Origin: Salminus brasiliensis
Lineage: Eukaryota > Chordata > Actinopteri > Characiformes > Bryconidae
Reading direction: 5' to 3'
Assembly: GCF_030463535.1 (NCBI RefSeq)
Contig: NC_132891.1
Coordinates: 5,823,318 to 5,887,317, forward strand
DNA length: 64,000 nucleotides
Shown: positions 51,711 to 63,408 of the stretch, piece after piece
Numbering within the stretch: the stretch's first letter is position 1
How the letters are laid out: each line of letters starts with the position of its first letter
The notes under the pieces: model-generated
Seen by the model: only the letters and a program-made list of their open reading frames with translations
The model's database searches: none
Told to the model about the DNA's origin: nothing
Made by a program: the position numbers and the translations under genes

Positions 51711-51920
51711 AGTGGTGGCTCAGCAGTTTGAGTAACGGCCTATTAATGACAGGATTGTGGGTTCAATACCCGGGCTCGACAAGCTGCCCCAGCTGGGCCC
51801 TGGAGCAAGGCCCTTCACCCTCTCTGCTCCCCCGGGTGCTGCACCAATGGCTGGGTTAAAGGCGGAAGCCAAATTCTATCTGTGTCCAACACAAATGGTG
51901 AATATGGTTGTCTTGTCTTG
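51711..51920 (+). mobile_element. tRNA-derived SINE
   Basis: AGTGGTGGCTCAGCAGTTTG, then B box GGGTTCAATACC, then CCCTGGAGCAAGGCCCTTCA and GGGTTAAAGGCGGAAGCCAA. The tail passes into GTCTTGTCTTGTC. Confidence 0.75.
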
Positions 51921-52084
51921 TCTAAAGTCACTGGCCTCATTCAACAGAGATCTCCTGGATGATCAGCTTTTCAACCTCCTTAGAGCAGCTTAGACCACCT
52001 GAAAGCAAGCTACCAGCAAAAGCTCTTCTTGAGCTGGATTTATCTAAACAGTATCTAATCTAATCTAATCTAATCCATAGAGCA

Positions 52085-52250
52085 GTGTTCCTGCAATATA
52101 GGTGTTGGTTGCAAAGGTGCAGCTGTGTCCAGAAAGGTTTGCCTAAAAAGTAGGGTGCCAAAACCTTCAAATGTGTTTCAGGCAAAAGCTCATTCAATAT
52201 GTCTGGTTAACTGAGCAGTGTCCACTAACTTTTGCTCAAAGGTGCTTGGG
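52085..52250 (+). repeat. Dispersed repeat, second copy
   Basis: Diverged copy of 50278-50462 (GTAGGGTGCCAAAACCTT, AAAGCTCATTCAATATGTCT). Confidence 0.65.
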
Positions 52251-52719
52251 GCAAATAGCTGTATTAACTTGATCTCAGGAGAAAACGCATCCTTACTGTA
52301 CTGAGGCAACTACACTAATAAATGAGATTTTAATGGTAACTAGTTATGAAACACTGTGTAGTAGTGTTAGTAATGTGGTGGTGTGTGGTTTGGGACACAG
52401 CCCCACTAAACTAAAGCATCAGTTAAAGCACAGAAACAGGGGCAGGTCTGCACGGAGAAACACCTGTGCTCAATCATCGCTGCAGGAACACCTAAACACA
52501 ACCTCAGTGTGACATCACATCCTGCGTTTGTATCGTGTTCAGAGTGCGTTTAGAAACGGACCAAGACCCACCCACACAGGCGGTCTCGGCCCTTATTTGG
52601 TGCGCAGCAGTTCGAACCGCACTAACAGAGCAATCACTCAGGGTTTGTTTTAAACGAATCAAAGCGGCCATAATATTAAGAACATCTCTGTACTACTCCA
52701 TTCAGCTTCCCTCAAACCT

Positions 52720-52985
52720 GACCAGTCTCCCTGTTCCAGCCACTGAAAAACACCCCCACTGCATAATGCTACCACCACCATGCTTCACTGTAAGGGTGTA
52801 AGGGTGGGTAAGTGGTGAGCAGTGCAAGGTTTTCAGCAGAAAACATGCTTAGAATTAAGGGCAAAAAGGTCAATATTGGTTTCATCAGACCAGAGAAAGG
52901 CCGAGTGTCCTTTAGATGCTTTTATGGGTTTTGTAGTGGGGATAAGCTTCTATCTGGGCCATAAAGCCCAGCCTTGCTCCAGCCT
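52720..52985 (-). mobile_element. Tc1 transposase fragment
   Basis: On the plus strand CACCACCATGCTTCACTGTA, AAACATGCTTAGAATTAAGG and TTGGTTTCATCAGACCAGAG are complements of a Tc1-like transposase core, from a different family than at 44515. Deletions break the frame. Confidence 0.72.
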
Positions 52986-53039
52986 TGCTCCCGCCACCCC
53001 CCCCCCCCTTTCGTAAAACTACCCTAAACAAAAGAAAAG

Positions 53040-54610
53040 AGCTTAATTTGAACTGATAAGTGTTATAGCCTTACCAGTTAGCAGCCAAAACCAGGCTTCT
53101 ACTTCTAACTTCATTCCACCTGAAGTTGTACTTTTGCTCAAACTTGCTGTTCCACCTTAAATATCTGCACTGAGCAGCTCCTCTGTTCTGTGCACGGCAA
53201 TAAGGTCAAAGTTTAGGGTAGTTTTCGAGTTCCTCATTGCGGCAGGCAGCAGCTTCTATCATGCCTTTTAATGGCACCTAGAAGAGGAGGCCCAAATTTC
53301 CTGCTTCCAGTACAGTGCATTGGTTTACTAGATCCATTGAGCTGTAGGAGACCTGAGCTTCCTGCTTGAAGAGGAATGTGGGATTATTCTGTCCCGTAAT
53401 TGTTTTTTCCCCCTGTCACACTAGCTGACTTGGGCCACTGCTTCTGTAAACTGCACATCACTGTCAATATGAACTGAGTGGAAGTTAGTGTGGTACAGCC
53501 ACAGGTCAGCCCCCTTTGCCTCGTCTCCCCCTGCCTCATTTAACCCACTTTTACTCAAACTTGCTGTTCCACCTTAAATAGTGCAGCACAGCAAGTTTGA
53601 GTAAAAGTACAACTTCAGGCCTGCTTTGGCTGCTAACTGGTAACATATCTGCACTCAGCAGCTCTTCTGTTCTGTTCACGGCTATAAGGTCAAAGTTTAG
53701 GGTAGTTTTCGAGTTCCTCACTGCAGCAGGCAGCAGCTAATATCATGCCAATTAATGGCACCTAGAAGAGGAGGCCCAAAGCACATGCTGCTGCAACAAA
53801 ACCAAGGATGTGAAGTACATTGAGATTTAAATGCAAAACACTCGATCCACTAAAAAGCGCCTGGATCGGATCAGGAATGTTTCTGTTAAGCCGAGCAAGT
53901 GCAACATTGACTGCCAGGCATTTTAAGGAATTCATCAGCTTGTCTTGAGAGAAAGTGGCAAAAAAACCCACTCTGCTTACATAAATGCACAATCTACTGT
54001 ATGCCCTTCTGGAACGCATTAGCTACTTGACTGTGAAGAAGCCAAAGGCACGGATTCACAAGCATCTACATAACTTTGCCCCTTCAGACTTGGGATTAAA
54101 AATGAAAGTAAATGTAGAGGTTTAATATAATTAACTTCCTAATTGATCATTGATCCCAAACTCTGCTCTGTAGCAGCAATAGCAGCAGCGGTGCATTCAA
54201 AGAAATGCTAAATGTCCCTGCCACTCGCACACAGTTGCAGAAAGCTGTTGTCAGCACTGCCAGCAGGGGCCAGCTGGTGTGGCCAGCTGTCCGCATGGGT
54301 TAAATGAGGCAGGGGAGACGAGGCGAAGGGGGCTGACCTGTGGCTGTACCACAGTAACGTCCACTCAATTCATATTGACAGTGATGTGCGGTTTTACAGA
54401 AGCAGTGGCCCAAGTCAGCTAGTGTGACGGGGGAAAAAAAATGGGACAGAATAATCGCACATTCCTCATCAAGCAGGAAGCTCTGGTCTCCTACAGCTCA
54501 ATGGATCTAGTAAACCAATGAACTGTACTGGAAGCTGGAAAAATGTACGTTTCATTGATTTACTAGATCCATTGAGCTGTAGGAGACCAGAGCTTCCTGC
54601 TGTGACATAG
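53040..54610. repeat. Complex fold-back region of nested direct and inverted repeats
   Basis: Four relations are visible. The part 53158-53292 recurs directly at 53645-53778. The part 53076-53160 recurs inverted at about 53580-53645. The part 53318-53520 recurs inverted at about 54320-54525. A perfect 43-bp stem joins 54472-54514 to 54559-54601. Protein-like frames here, such as 53762-54019 on the minus strand, show no known domain. Confidence 0.85.
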
Positions 54611-54699
54611 TGGCCACCAAGAGTAATCTTAGAATAGTCCATTAACCAGCAAATATCCATCTAGAAGAGGTTCTGTGGACTCAAGCGGCCCAGTGAGGA

Positions 54700-56030
54700 A
54701 GAATTGGGATCAAATGTAGACCTTGAAGTCAGCTTCCAGTCCTTTACTGTATAGCTCATCTTTGTCCATGGTGTGTCTAGTTGTCATGCTCTAGTCCCCA
54801 GGTCTTCAAACTGGACCTTGAATCCAGTTTCCAGTCCACACTGGAAGTTGAGAGGGCTGTTAATGTAATTGCTTGGCCATGTAGGGTCACACCTACCAAG
54901 GATTACAAAGTCTGGTACTCTGGTTTCATCACTGGTCAGTTTCAGTCTACAGAACCGCGGCTAGATATTTACTGGTTGATGGTCTAGTCTCAACCTACCA
55001 GTGAGGAGCGTAAAAAGCCCCACAGTCCACCCTAAAAGAACAAGATGTATTGCTTATCTCAGAGCAATGCAGTTCTTTAGCTCAAATGAGAAATGCTAGG
55101 CTAATGTTGCTAAGAAAACACTGGACACCAGACTGTCAACAATGTCTCTACGTAGTTAGGTAAATGACCTCATCTCTTAACTGGCTGAAAACACATACAA
55201 TTCATTGGCACGTACAAACGGAGGTGGTTTAGAACAACGTAGGTCTAGGTTTAGTCTCTAAAACTAAAAAGACAAAACCTCGCCCCATAGCTAAAGGATA
55301 GAGCAGCCAGCTAAACTGTTTTACTAAATATTCTTTAGAAAATAAACTTGTTTAAACACCTATTAGACTTCTGATTTAGATTTTTAAAGCACATAAAATT
55401 TTGGAACATATTTCCCATTGGGACATTAGTGACAGCTCAGGGCCAGTGTTTATTAGCAACATTACAACATTAGCCTAAAGAAGCACAGGTCAGATATCAA
55501 ACATGTCTTGATGATAAATTATAAATTTGACTTAAACTAAACTGGTTACTGTCTCTACTGTCCTAATAAAGGCCTGCCACCACAATAATACCTGGTCTAT
55601 GGTGGAAGCTAATAGACTTAGCATCCACACAGCAATATCCCATCCTAATTCAGTCAGTATGCAGGTTTGTACCTGGTTTATCCTTCACAAATGCAAAGTC
55701 ACTATGCTATACGAACGTAGACCCTGGGCCACTCATGCTTGCCATCAACCCCCCCCCCCCCTTTTTTTTTTCTCAACTGTATGGAGACACTTTAGTTTCA
55801 CAGTTGCATGAACAGTTTTATTTATTTCTGTTAGATTTTTCCAACTTCTCCCACCCACAATGTACAAAACCCCTCCTAGCACAAGCTATGCTCCGGACAC
55901 CAGGAAGATAATGACACATGCAGCTGGCACGCTTGGGGAAAAAGCACCGGACCCCCAGCTCCACCGCACCAGCTAACAGATGCACGCCTGTGCCCGACAA
56001 CCTAGCTTAAGACTGATGAGGAGAGCGAGA
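54700..56030. other. Gene-free intergenic DNA
   Basis: No exon or identifiable element. A C run followed by a T run lies at 55749-55770. Confidence 0.4.
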
Positions 56031-56034
56031 GAGA

Positions 56035-56150
56035 AGGAGTGAGAGAGAGAGAGAGAGGCTATTTGTGCTCTCTCCGACTCCGGCCGCTGATGGCAAAGCA
56101 GCATGGCTCGGGATTCGAGCCGCCCATAGTGGTAGAGTACACTGGATTAG
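56035..56150 (-). mobile_element. SINE-like repeat, inverted
   Basis: CCGGCCGCTGATGGCAAAGC and GGCTCGGGATTCGAGCC are the reverse complement of text at 26500-26590. A GA run at 56028-56058 borders it. Confidence 0.55.
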
Positions 56151-56413
56151 AATTTTAGTGCATTTTGACTAACTAAAATATCTCTAAAGATACGGTTTTT
56201 GCCAGCCATAACCACAGAGTGCCCCCTGCCAAGTTGGTCTACCTTTTATTACACTCTCACTGGCTGAAATTTGCCAATAATCGCTCTATGAAATAAGCTC
56301 CAGTAATACATAGAGAAGCAGTTACTGCTTTATCTAAACAGTATCTACTAACATGGAGTCAAGAAACATCTGGAGTCAGACATCTGACCAGTTATTTTGC
56401 CAAATCTCCTTCA

Positions 56414-56419
56414 TTTATT
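56414..56419 (-). terminator. Polyadenylation signal of gtsf1
   Basis: The minus strand reads AATAAA here, within TTATTAATAAATGA, about 435 bp after the stop codon in the last exon. Confidence 0.6.
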
Positions 56420-56852
56420 AATAAAAGAAACCGATTCCAGCTCACTCAAGAGAGTACATTGTACACATGCATGTTTCGCAATAGCAGAGTTCTCAGACTT
56501 GATCCACAGATAGGCTTATTAAAATGTTCTTAAATCCACACAGAAGCCAATTTTCTCTGGCCGGCTGTCACAGTGCCTGATCCGAACAGCAGGCAGTGAA
56601 ATGAAGATTAAGCTACTCCGTTCAATACAGGTTCAGTTCCAGAACTTACAAACAGGATCGGTAAAGGTTAAGAAATGATTTTCAGAAAAGATACAAAAGC
56701 ACTACAAAAACAGTTAACACCAAAACCATGCGTTAAAAGAAACGTGTGGGTTAGAAGGCACGCAAGGTGAATTAAAACTTTACTAATAAGAACTCTTCGG
56801 TCACATGGAAGTGTGGGACAGGCAGTCCACGAAAGTGCAGGGAAGGACTCTT

Positions 56853-59800
56853 TCCTGTCAAAAGGAGGAGACAATACCATGAATACAATATAAACAAGCA
56901 CCAATTAGACACACTGCCAGGTAGTCGAGTAATTGTTCAGGCAGAACACTAATCCCTTCAGACAGGTCTGCAGAGAGCAGGAGGCGACAGGCAGGAATAC
57001 AAGAGTGCAGCAGTTCGACTAAAGACAGTCAAGAGCACTGCTGCCACCTAGTGTACCAGACAGATCAAGCTCCTGCTCCAGTAGTGGGCAGAAGATTGGA
57101 ACATTTACACTGAAGGATTTGTACAATTTCAGAACTCACAGAGTTTCCATGGAAGCGTCCGAGGTGCACGGAGTCCTGGGGTCAAGTTGTTGGTGGTTCT
57201 TGGTTCTGGCCTGAAGACAGACATGAAGACAAAGCTGCTAAATCACCAGCAGCCCAAATGAACTGCTCAGATAAACTGTTAACTTGCTGTGAATGTGTAT
57301 CATATGCACCAGCCTTGTACAGTACATAGACAAAAGTATTGGGACACCGGCTCATTTATAGTTTCGTCCAAAATCAATGGTATTAAAAATAAATACATAA
57401 AAAATAAAATACATTTTATCCTGGAATAACGGTCTCTACTCTTCAGGGAAGAGTTATTCTAAATTTGAGAGCATTGCTGTGAGGATTTGATGGCATTTAG
57501 TAGCAGGAGTGTTAGTATGAGGTCAGGACGTTGGACGATCACCACCCCACCTCATCCCAAACTTATCCAAAAAGCATTGGCTGTAGCGCCATCATTCCAG
57601 AGAACACCATCTCACTTCTCCACAGCTTCTGTCAACAAGTTCATATTTTCTGCTCCAGAGTCTTATTCCGTTGCCAGTACTTCTCTACAGAGACTAGACA
57701 AGCTGCATAGCCATGGACGTGCATTTGCATATTTGTTAGCAATGAGGTCTAACACTGTAGCCAAACAGTGTCCACAAACTTCCCACGGTGACCTCGTATA
57801 TAGTTACAGACTGTAGCCCAATTTAGTGCAGCTCCATTCTACTCTGTCAACCAGCATCACTAGCAGAATATTGTGTGGTGGACTATTCATGGAAATGGGT
57901 CATGGGTCATGGCAGTGCATGTGGCACTGGCATGAGTGTCTTTGATTGAGTGATTGACACTCGACCCATCAGTGTGACCACACTTAAATAAACATGTGTT
58001 AAAATGGCCCTTTGAGTGATTCCACAGAAGATCCAGGGTTGTAAATGAGATGCATTCAATATGTAAATAAAAGTGGTTCTTCTATGGCATCCCTCAAAGA
58101 ACCATTTAAAGCACCTTTATGTTTAGAGTATAGCATCACTGATGGATCAACTGTAGGTCCACCACTTTCAAAGCCAACCAGGAGAAGCTCTGTGGCAAGA
58201 AAGTCCTGACCACTGAAAGTCCTTGAGAACAAGTAGGTTCCAGCAAGCCATGGCGTTCCACCTACAGCATGTAACGTTACCAGATGTTATTTACTACACA
58301 TACACTACATGTCCAAATGTTACTTGGAGTTGCACCCAATTCTGACATTGATGTGCAAATGCACGCACACAGCTTGTCTCGTGCCTATAGAGAAGTACTG
58401 CCAATAGAATAGGACTCTCTGGAGCAGATAATCATGAACCTATTGGCACAATGCTGCCCAATGTCAGGCATGGGCTTCAGTTGGGAATTAGGTGGGGTGG
58501 TGATCATCCAACATTCAGACTAAACTTATGCTGTTGTTGCTGAATGCAGTCAAACCCTCACAGCAAATACTCCAAAATGTAGTAGAAAGCCTTATGTACA
58601 AAAGCCAACAAAAACAGTACTTCTGAGGGGTAAGAAAAAGAAAAGTAGGGCGATACCACAACACACTGAACACTGGGCTACACTCATACCACATGGTTAA
58701 TAATAAAGAGCTACACTCACTTGTTATGGGTGAGCAGATTATTAGACACCCCCCATACAAAGGTAGCAGCCTGGTCGTCAACCTCTGTAAAAAGCAAACG
58801 CACACTGTAAGAGTACAGTATCTTGCCAACATCTGCACGCATGTGTGGATCACAGTTAAACAGATAAGACACGGACTCATAGATCAACACTGACCAACAC
58901 ACCGACTGACCTTTTTCCCAGTCCTCCTCGGCACTTGTAGGGTTCGTCCAGGTACTGACTGGGACTTGAAATTTCTGCAGCCTCTCGATGTTGCTCTCTA
59001 CAACACATCATGGAGATGAGGGAAAATAGACCTACCTACATAAGAATAAGCTGATGGCATATGTTGATTACACCCAGATAATTAAAAAGCTTTCTTTGTA
59101 CAGAGACACTGAAGAACCACTTTTGGTTCTATAAAAGAACCAGATCTGTAATAGGGTCCGAAGCTTACAGCTTCTTCACACTCACACACACTAATATAAA
59201 CATTGTTCTTCATAGAACCAAAGTGGTTCCTCTATGCCACCTCATGAAGAACCATTTGAAGGGCCTCTTTTTTTTTAGTGCGTGACTAACAGCATTTCTA
59301 CACCCGTACTTTTCAGTCCAGTTTAATCGGACCCTGGAGCGAGTCGTCTGGGTGGGTGTGAACACCGTAATCACACACTAAGGACTAAAAACTACCACAG
59401 CGAGACCCTTGAGAAGAGGTGGTCTCTGTCCAATCCCAAAATCAACTCCAGAGCTGTTCATCTGTGGCAAGAACGTAATCGGACCTCGATTTGACCCAAC
59501 TAACAGGTGTTCTCCCAACTATTTGAGCTAAATGGCTCCCACAGCCAGATGTTAACCCGATTTACTGCCCAGATAATTAACTATACTACAGCTATGAACA
59601 GACACCATCTCTGCTGTGGCTCCACCTTAAACTGCACAGACGTCAGAAGTCTGCACCAGTCCAAAACACAAAACCTTCTTTAGGATTTACTTTCTTGTTT
59701 CTCCTCCAGACGGGCCTGGAATAAGCAGAGAGTGTGCTCACATGGTTTGTTAAAAGGTAAAGGTGCACATATTTGTCACTATACTATGTACAGAGAAATG

Positions 59801-61914
59801 TGTCCTCCGCATTCAACCCTACTGTGGTAGCACACACACAGACAAGAGGGTAAAGGGTCTTGCTCAAGGGTCTTGCTCAACAGCGGCAGCTTGCCGAGCC
59901 CGGGAATCGAACCCACAACCCTGTTATCAATAGCCACCACTGCCCCTGTGATGAATTTTGGAATTTTCCCATAAAATTAACATATCTTCAGACTTTTTTT
60001 TAACAACACTACTCATCGCTAAGGCTATTAAATGTAAATACAGACACAATGAGCTCCCACTGATCTACATTTTACAAAATATTGTTCATCTACACTCAAT
60101 TTATGGACATGGTTTGCAGCCGTTGTGCGAGAATGACCTTGTCAGACTGGAGATTAAGGCAGACAGACAGGCAGACAGACAGACAGACAGGCAGACAGCC
60201 TGCCAAATGGAAAAATGCTGGCTTACCATCCTCAATACTGAGAGAATGTCGGTCCTCACAGTTCTCAATGTGGTGGGACAGCTCATGTTTGGGCATCAGG
60301 TGCTTTGCATTGAAGGGACACGTCTTAAGTTCACTCGCCAGTTTGGGGTGATTCTGAAAAGAGGATGGTAAAGACCAGGTAAATACAGAGTTGACCGCTC
60401 ATCTGCCCAACACCTACACGTATTGGCCGTTGCTGTGGCTAATCTTGCATGAGGAATTTTCCATAACCATAGAAAGGCCCAGATATTCGAACCGTATCAA
60501 TGATAGCAGCACTTTAGTATTAACAGAACCTACATGTGGTAGGTATACCTGATCAGACAGCCAGTCTGTAGACTGTAGGTCCAAGACTACATTCTCTGCT
60601 CTCCATAAAATCCTCTCAGAACTAACTCTCTCTTTTTACCTTCTCAGAGTAAATGGCCACCCAGCCCGACCTGCTGGAAGATTGCCCGCTGAGGTCCCCT
60701 CTACCTGCGTCAAACCAGCTGCCACCTACCGGTCCAACCAGCAGGCCCCCCCACCCACCCCCACCCATAGCAGACCAGCGGCTCACCCGCCTACCACTGC
60801 TACTTGCTTAGTGACCATGTTAAAACCATTATTAACTATCTGTTATACCTGGTTTGGTCATTTTTATCATCAATGTTTAAATAGTTCTGACCAGAGGAGG
60901 ACGGGTCAGGTCCTCCTTGTGAGCCCAAGGTTTCTTCCTCCAACTCTGAGGGAGTTTCTCCTTGCCACTGTCGCCGCTTGCAGTTCACTGCGGGTCTTTG
61001 ATTTATTTGTCCCTGTCTTTTAATAAATCACGATTTATATAAAGCTGTTTTGTGACGACAAAACAAATATGCACTATTCAAATAAATCTGACTTGACTTG
61101 ACCTCACTAACCAGAATAATAGTCAATTTAGCACATTCTCAGACTGACTTCAGGTGAATTGTGAGGACAAACGCATGAAGGAGGGAGGAAAGTCAACTAA
61201 TCCCATTGCTGGTCGCACCGTAATCAGACACCAACCTTCCTGCACTTGAGAATATGAAAAGGGAAGCGGCTGGCTCGAATCTGATGGTTCTTGTCGTAAG
61301 GGCACTGCAGCATCTTGTTGGGATCACTGGGATCATCTGGCTTCGCTGCAGAAGTTCAAAAGCACATACAGCACTTATTTCAACATGCTCTCAAACCTGC
61401 CTTTAAGTGTGTATACACAGTAAACAGAGGTGGGCTGTAACTAGCTCAGTTTCCCCATTTACTTTATACCATTACAAGCTTAGGTGAAGAGTAGAACTGC
61501 AGTCATTCAGGGCTTATTTATTCCAATGATTCGAGGGCAAAGAAGAGCAAATTAGGCCATGTTCAGACGGCCAGCCCAAATCCGAGGTCTGGCATAGCTA
61601 GACTGTATCCAGATTGAGATTGAGATTTCATCATTTGAGTCACTCCAAATGGACCGTCATCTCACCAGATCTGATCTGAGAAATCTGATTAGCCTGTAGT
61701 CTGAACAGAGCCTTAGTCTGGTGTTGTGATCCAGCTCCAGTTGTTGTTCAGCCCTTTGAACTCTTTAAGGCCTTTAGGGGCTTTTAAGGGCTTTATTCGA
61801 CACAGCCCACCTCAGTACAGTTCTCTTACCAGTGACCTCCTCTCCGTTCAGACGGCCTCCTGTGGAGAGGACAGCTCTAGGATCAAGGCTGGTTCCATAT
61901 CTGATGGTGGACAT
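56853..61914 (-). CDS. gtsf1: Gametocyte-specific factor 1 (GTSF1)
   Basis: GTSF1 is a germline zinc-finger protein that works with PIWI proteins in piRNA-guided transposon silencing. Coding exons on the minus strand are 61914-61830, 61345-61236, 60353-60227, 58997-58911, 58784-58721, 57210-57140 and 56854-56853. All have GT-AG borders and phases that fit, giving 181 residues (human 167). Two CHHC zinc fingers show C-X5-H-X9-H-X3-C spacing: C43, H49, H59, C63 and C77, H83, H93, C97. The C-terminal half has the acidic, tryptophan-bearing part that binds PIWI (W124, W134, W147 within EEDWEKE and FVWG) and ends [17 protein letters not shown]. The ATG at 61914 is preceded by an acceptor at 61938-61939, so a non-coding exon lies upstream. 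The stop TGA is made by splicing T at 57140 to GA at 56854-56853; without that splice the frame ends three residues later. Introns contain MITEs and a SINE. Confidence 0.94.
57318..57803 (+). mobile_element. MITE copy overlapping gtsf1 intron 6
   Basis: TACAGTACATAGACAAAAGT is the left terminus of the 20500 family. The interior matches (ATCACCACCCCACCTCATCC). The right end (CAGTGTCCACAAACTTCCCA) is disturbed. Confidence 0.7.
58301..58600 (-). mobile_element. MITE copy, inverted, in gtsf1 intron 6
   Basis: TACACTACATGTCCAAATGT is the terminus and CAATAGAATAGGACTCTCTG the interior, reverse to the copy at 57318. The two lie about 0.5 kb apart in opposite orientation. Confidence 0.7.
59100..59285. 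mobile_element. GAAGAACCA / TGGTTCTT MITE-like repeat
   Basis: Inverted words (AAGAACCACTTTTGGTTCTA near 59112; TTGTTCTTCATAGAACCAAA near 59202) form a fold-back repeat in gtsf1 intron 4. Related text lies at 58010-58110 and in the reprimo duplication. Confidence 0.5.
59760..59946 (-). mobile_element. tRNA-derived SINE, inverted
   Basis: GGGAATCGAACCCACAACCC on the plus strand is the complement of a B-box region. AAGGGTCTTGCTCAAGGGTC and CAGCGGCAGCTTGCCGAGCC follow the family at 551. A 14-bp duplication (GGGTCTTGCTCAA) is visible inside. Confidence 0.75.
60160..60198. repeat. CAGA tetranucleotide microsatellite
   Basis: AGACAGACAGGCAGACAGAC-type run just inside intron 3 of gtsf1, about 30 bp from the donor of the exon 60353-60227. 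Open frames through it are artefacts. Confidence 0.85.
60590..61105 (+). mobile_element. Retroelement 3' tail fragment in gtsf1 intron 2
   Basis: GGTTTCTTCCTCCAACTCTG, TTTCTCCTTGCCACTGTCGC, AAAGCTGTTTTGTGACGAC and CAAATAAATCTGACTTGACT form, in order, the typical 3' tail of widespread fish retroelements. The upstream text (CCACCCAGCCCGACCTGCTG) belongs to the same consensus. No coding frame remains. Confidence 0.6.
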
Positions 61915-62203
61915 CTTCCTTGGCCTTCTTAGGTACCCTAAAAAGATCAAAGCAACTCAAACCTTCATCACACAAACAAAGCTTGAAAAGCCCTGGAGGA
62001 TAAAGCAATGCTGGGCACGTTGTTGAATTTCTGTCATTTCTGTATCAGTCTGAAGAAGCTAACTTCTTACTGAAAAGCACAATAGCCGCGACCTGCAGGC
62101 TGAGCTCCACACGGTTCTTTTGAAAAGTAACAATTTGTGACGCAAGAAAACATCAAAGGCGCCTAGAAACTCGATTATTACTGTTAATGAGCAGCACACT
62201 CAC

Positions 62204-62270
62204 AGCTTCCCTGCGTCCAACCTGAACCACACGACCATAGACTTCCTTTTTTTTTATCTGGCTTTAATAC
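62204..62270 (-). other. gtsf1: Candidate non-coding first exon of gtsf1
   Basis: On the minus strand GGAAGCT|GTGAGTGTG gives a strong donor at 62204/62203, upstream of the acceptor at 61938-61939. The 5' end is not defined. The GC-rich, CCAAT-like (ATTGG at 62370) and CACGCCC-bearing DNA at 62330-62400 would then be the promoter. Confidence 0.4.
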
Positions 62271-62417
62271 AGCTAGCGGAACACGTGATCACCGAGGGGC
62301 GAAAAAAGTAAGCACCACCCACTCACGACACGTCACGTCAAACACGCCCCTTTGATCCGCATTCTTTCATTGGCAAGCCACGCCCAAAATATAAATATTA
62401 ATAGAGCCTGTTGCAGG

Positions 62418-62563
62418 TAATAATAATAATAATAATAACAATAATAATAATAATAATAAATAATAATAAGAATAAGAATAAATAATAATAAGAATAATAA
62501 TAATAATAATAATAAATAATAATAAGAATAATAATAAATAAATAATAAGAATAATAATAATAG
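62418..62563. repeat. TAA/TAATAAG microsatellite
   Basis: Irregular TAA units with AAG and AAT variants between the divergent promoters of gtsf1 and the gene at 63409. A second run, AAT units, lies at 62879-62922. Confidence 0.92.
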
Positions 62564-62569
62564 GCTATA

Positions 62570-62887
62570 TTTCTATAGCGCCTTTCAAAATCCCAAGGTC
62601 ACTATTTATGTTACGCTCCCGTTTAATTTAGTGTAGCAAACAAGCAATAATTACTAAGTCATCACTGTCACATTTAAAAACCTCGTATCTCCATTTTTTG
62701 TTATTTCGATTTCAGTTAGGAACATATGGACTTATATGTACTTGAAATGTGTGCCTCTGTGTATGTAATGGCTTATGTGTGTATGTAGTCTGTACTGTAT
62801 AGTGTACATATTGTTTATGTGCTTACTGCAAGGGACTATACTCCTCAGATCTTCACTCACCTTCACACAGTTTTTAATAACAACAAC

Positions 62888-62922
<35 letters not shown>

Positions 62923-63260
62923 TACCACTACTAAAAATAATAACACTAACAATAATTTAAAATAAATACATATATTATTGTTAATATTAATGTTATTAAT
63001 ACTCATAAGTATAAAATCTTTTTATTATTATGATTTGGTGTTTCCCGTAATGATGATTAAATTAATATAATAATCTAATACGTTGAGTTCAAATTTGTAA
63101 GTTTTTAGAAATAAACTGAAACACAGTTAAAAGTTACTTTATGTAAATATTTTTTATTATATTTTTATTTACATATCATTTATTTTATTTTTTTAAATAA
63201 CTTCTAATTTTCAACAGGATTAATGTTACATAAAAATAAAATCTCTATCCTCCAGCGTGC
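62570..63260. other. AT-rich intergenic DNA between divergent genes
   Basis: It contains the AAT microsatellite at 62879-62922 and otherwise AT-rich sequence. No exon is visible. CTATAGCGCCTTTCAAAATC at about 62572 is typical of a fish retroelement tail. Confidence 0.45.
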
Positions 63261-63269
63261 TGTAAAACG

Positions 63270-63408
63270 TTATCCAATCACAACGATCCTCTGCAAGTTT
63301 TGGACCAGTCACAATCGGAGGGGCGTGTTTTTCCACAATGTACCACGCCCACTTGCACGCCGCACGTTAACCACGCCCACGCCGAGTTGACTGCAGTCCT
63401 TTTGCAAA
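63270..63408 (+). promoter_or_regulatory. Promoter region of the gene at 63409
   Basis: A CCAAT box lies at about 63273, several CACGCCC or GGGCGTG (KLF/Sp-type) boxes lie at 63320-63385, and there is no TATA box. A YY1-type motif (CAAAATGGCGCC, 63405-63416) covers the start codon. This combination is typical of housekeeping genes, including many for mitochondrial proteins. Confidence 0.5.

Noticed and set aside
53762-54019. 85-codon minus-strand frame with hydrophobic stretches
   Set aside because: It lies within the fold-back repeat cluster and matches no family that I recognise.
58720-58722. TGA directly after the NK codons as the gtsf1 stop
   Set aside because: The sequence there is a strong donor (AACAA|GTGAGTG), and the next exon continues in frame with the conserved [14 protein letters not shown] end.
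60082-60371. Open frames across the CAGA microsatellite
   Set aside because: They combine an intronic microsatellite with the antisense of a gtsf1 exon.
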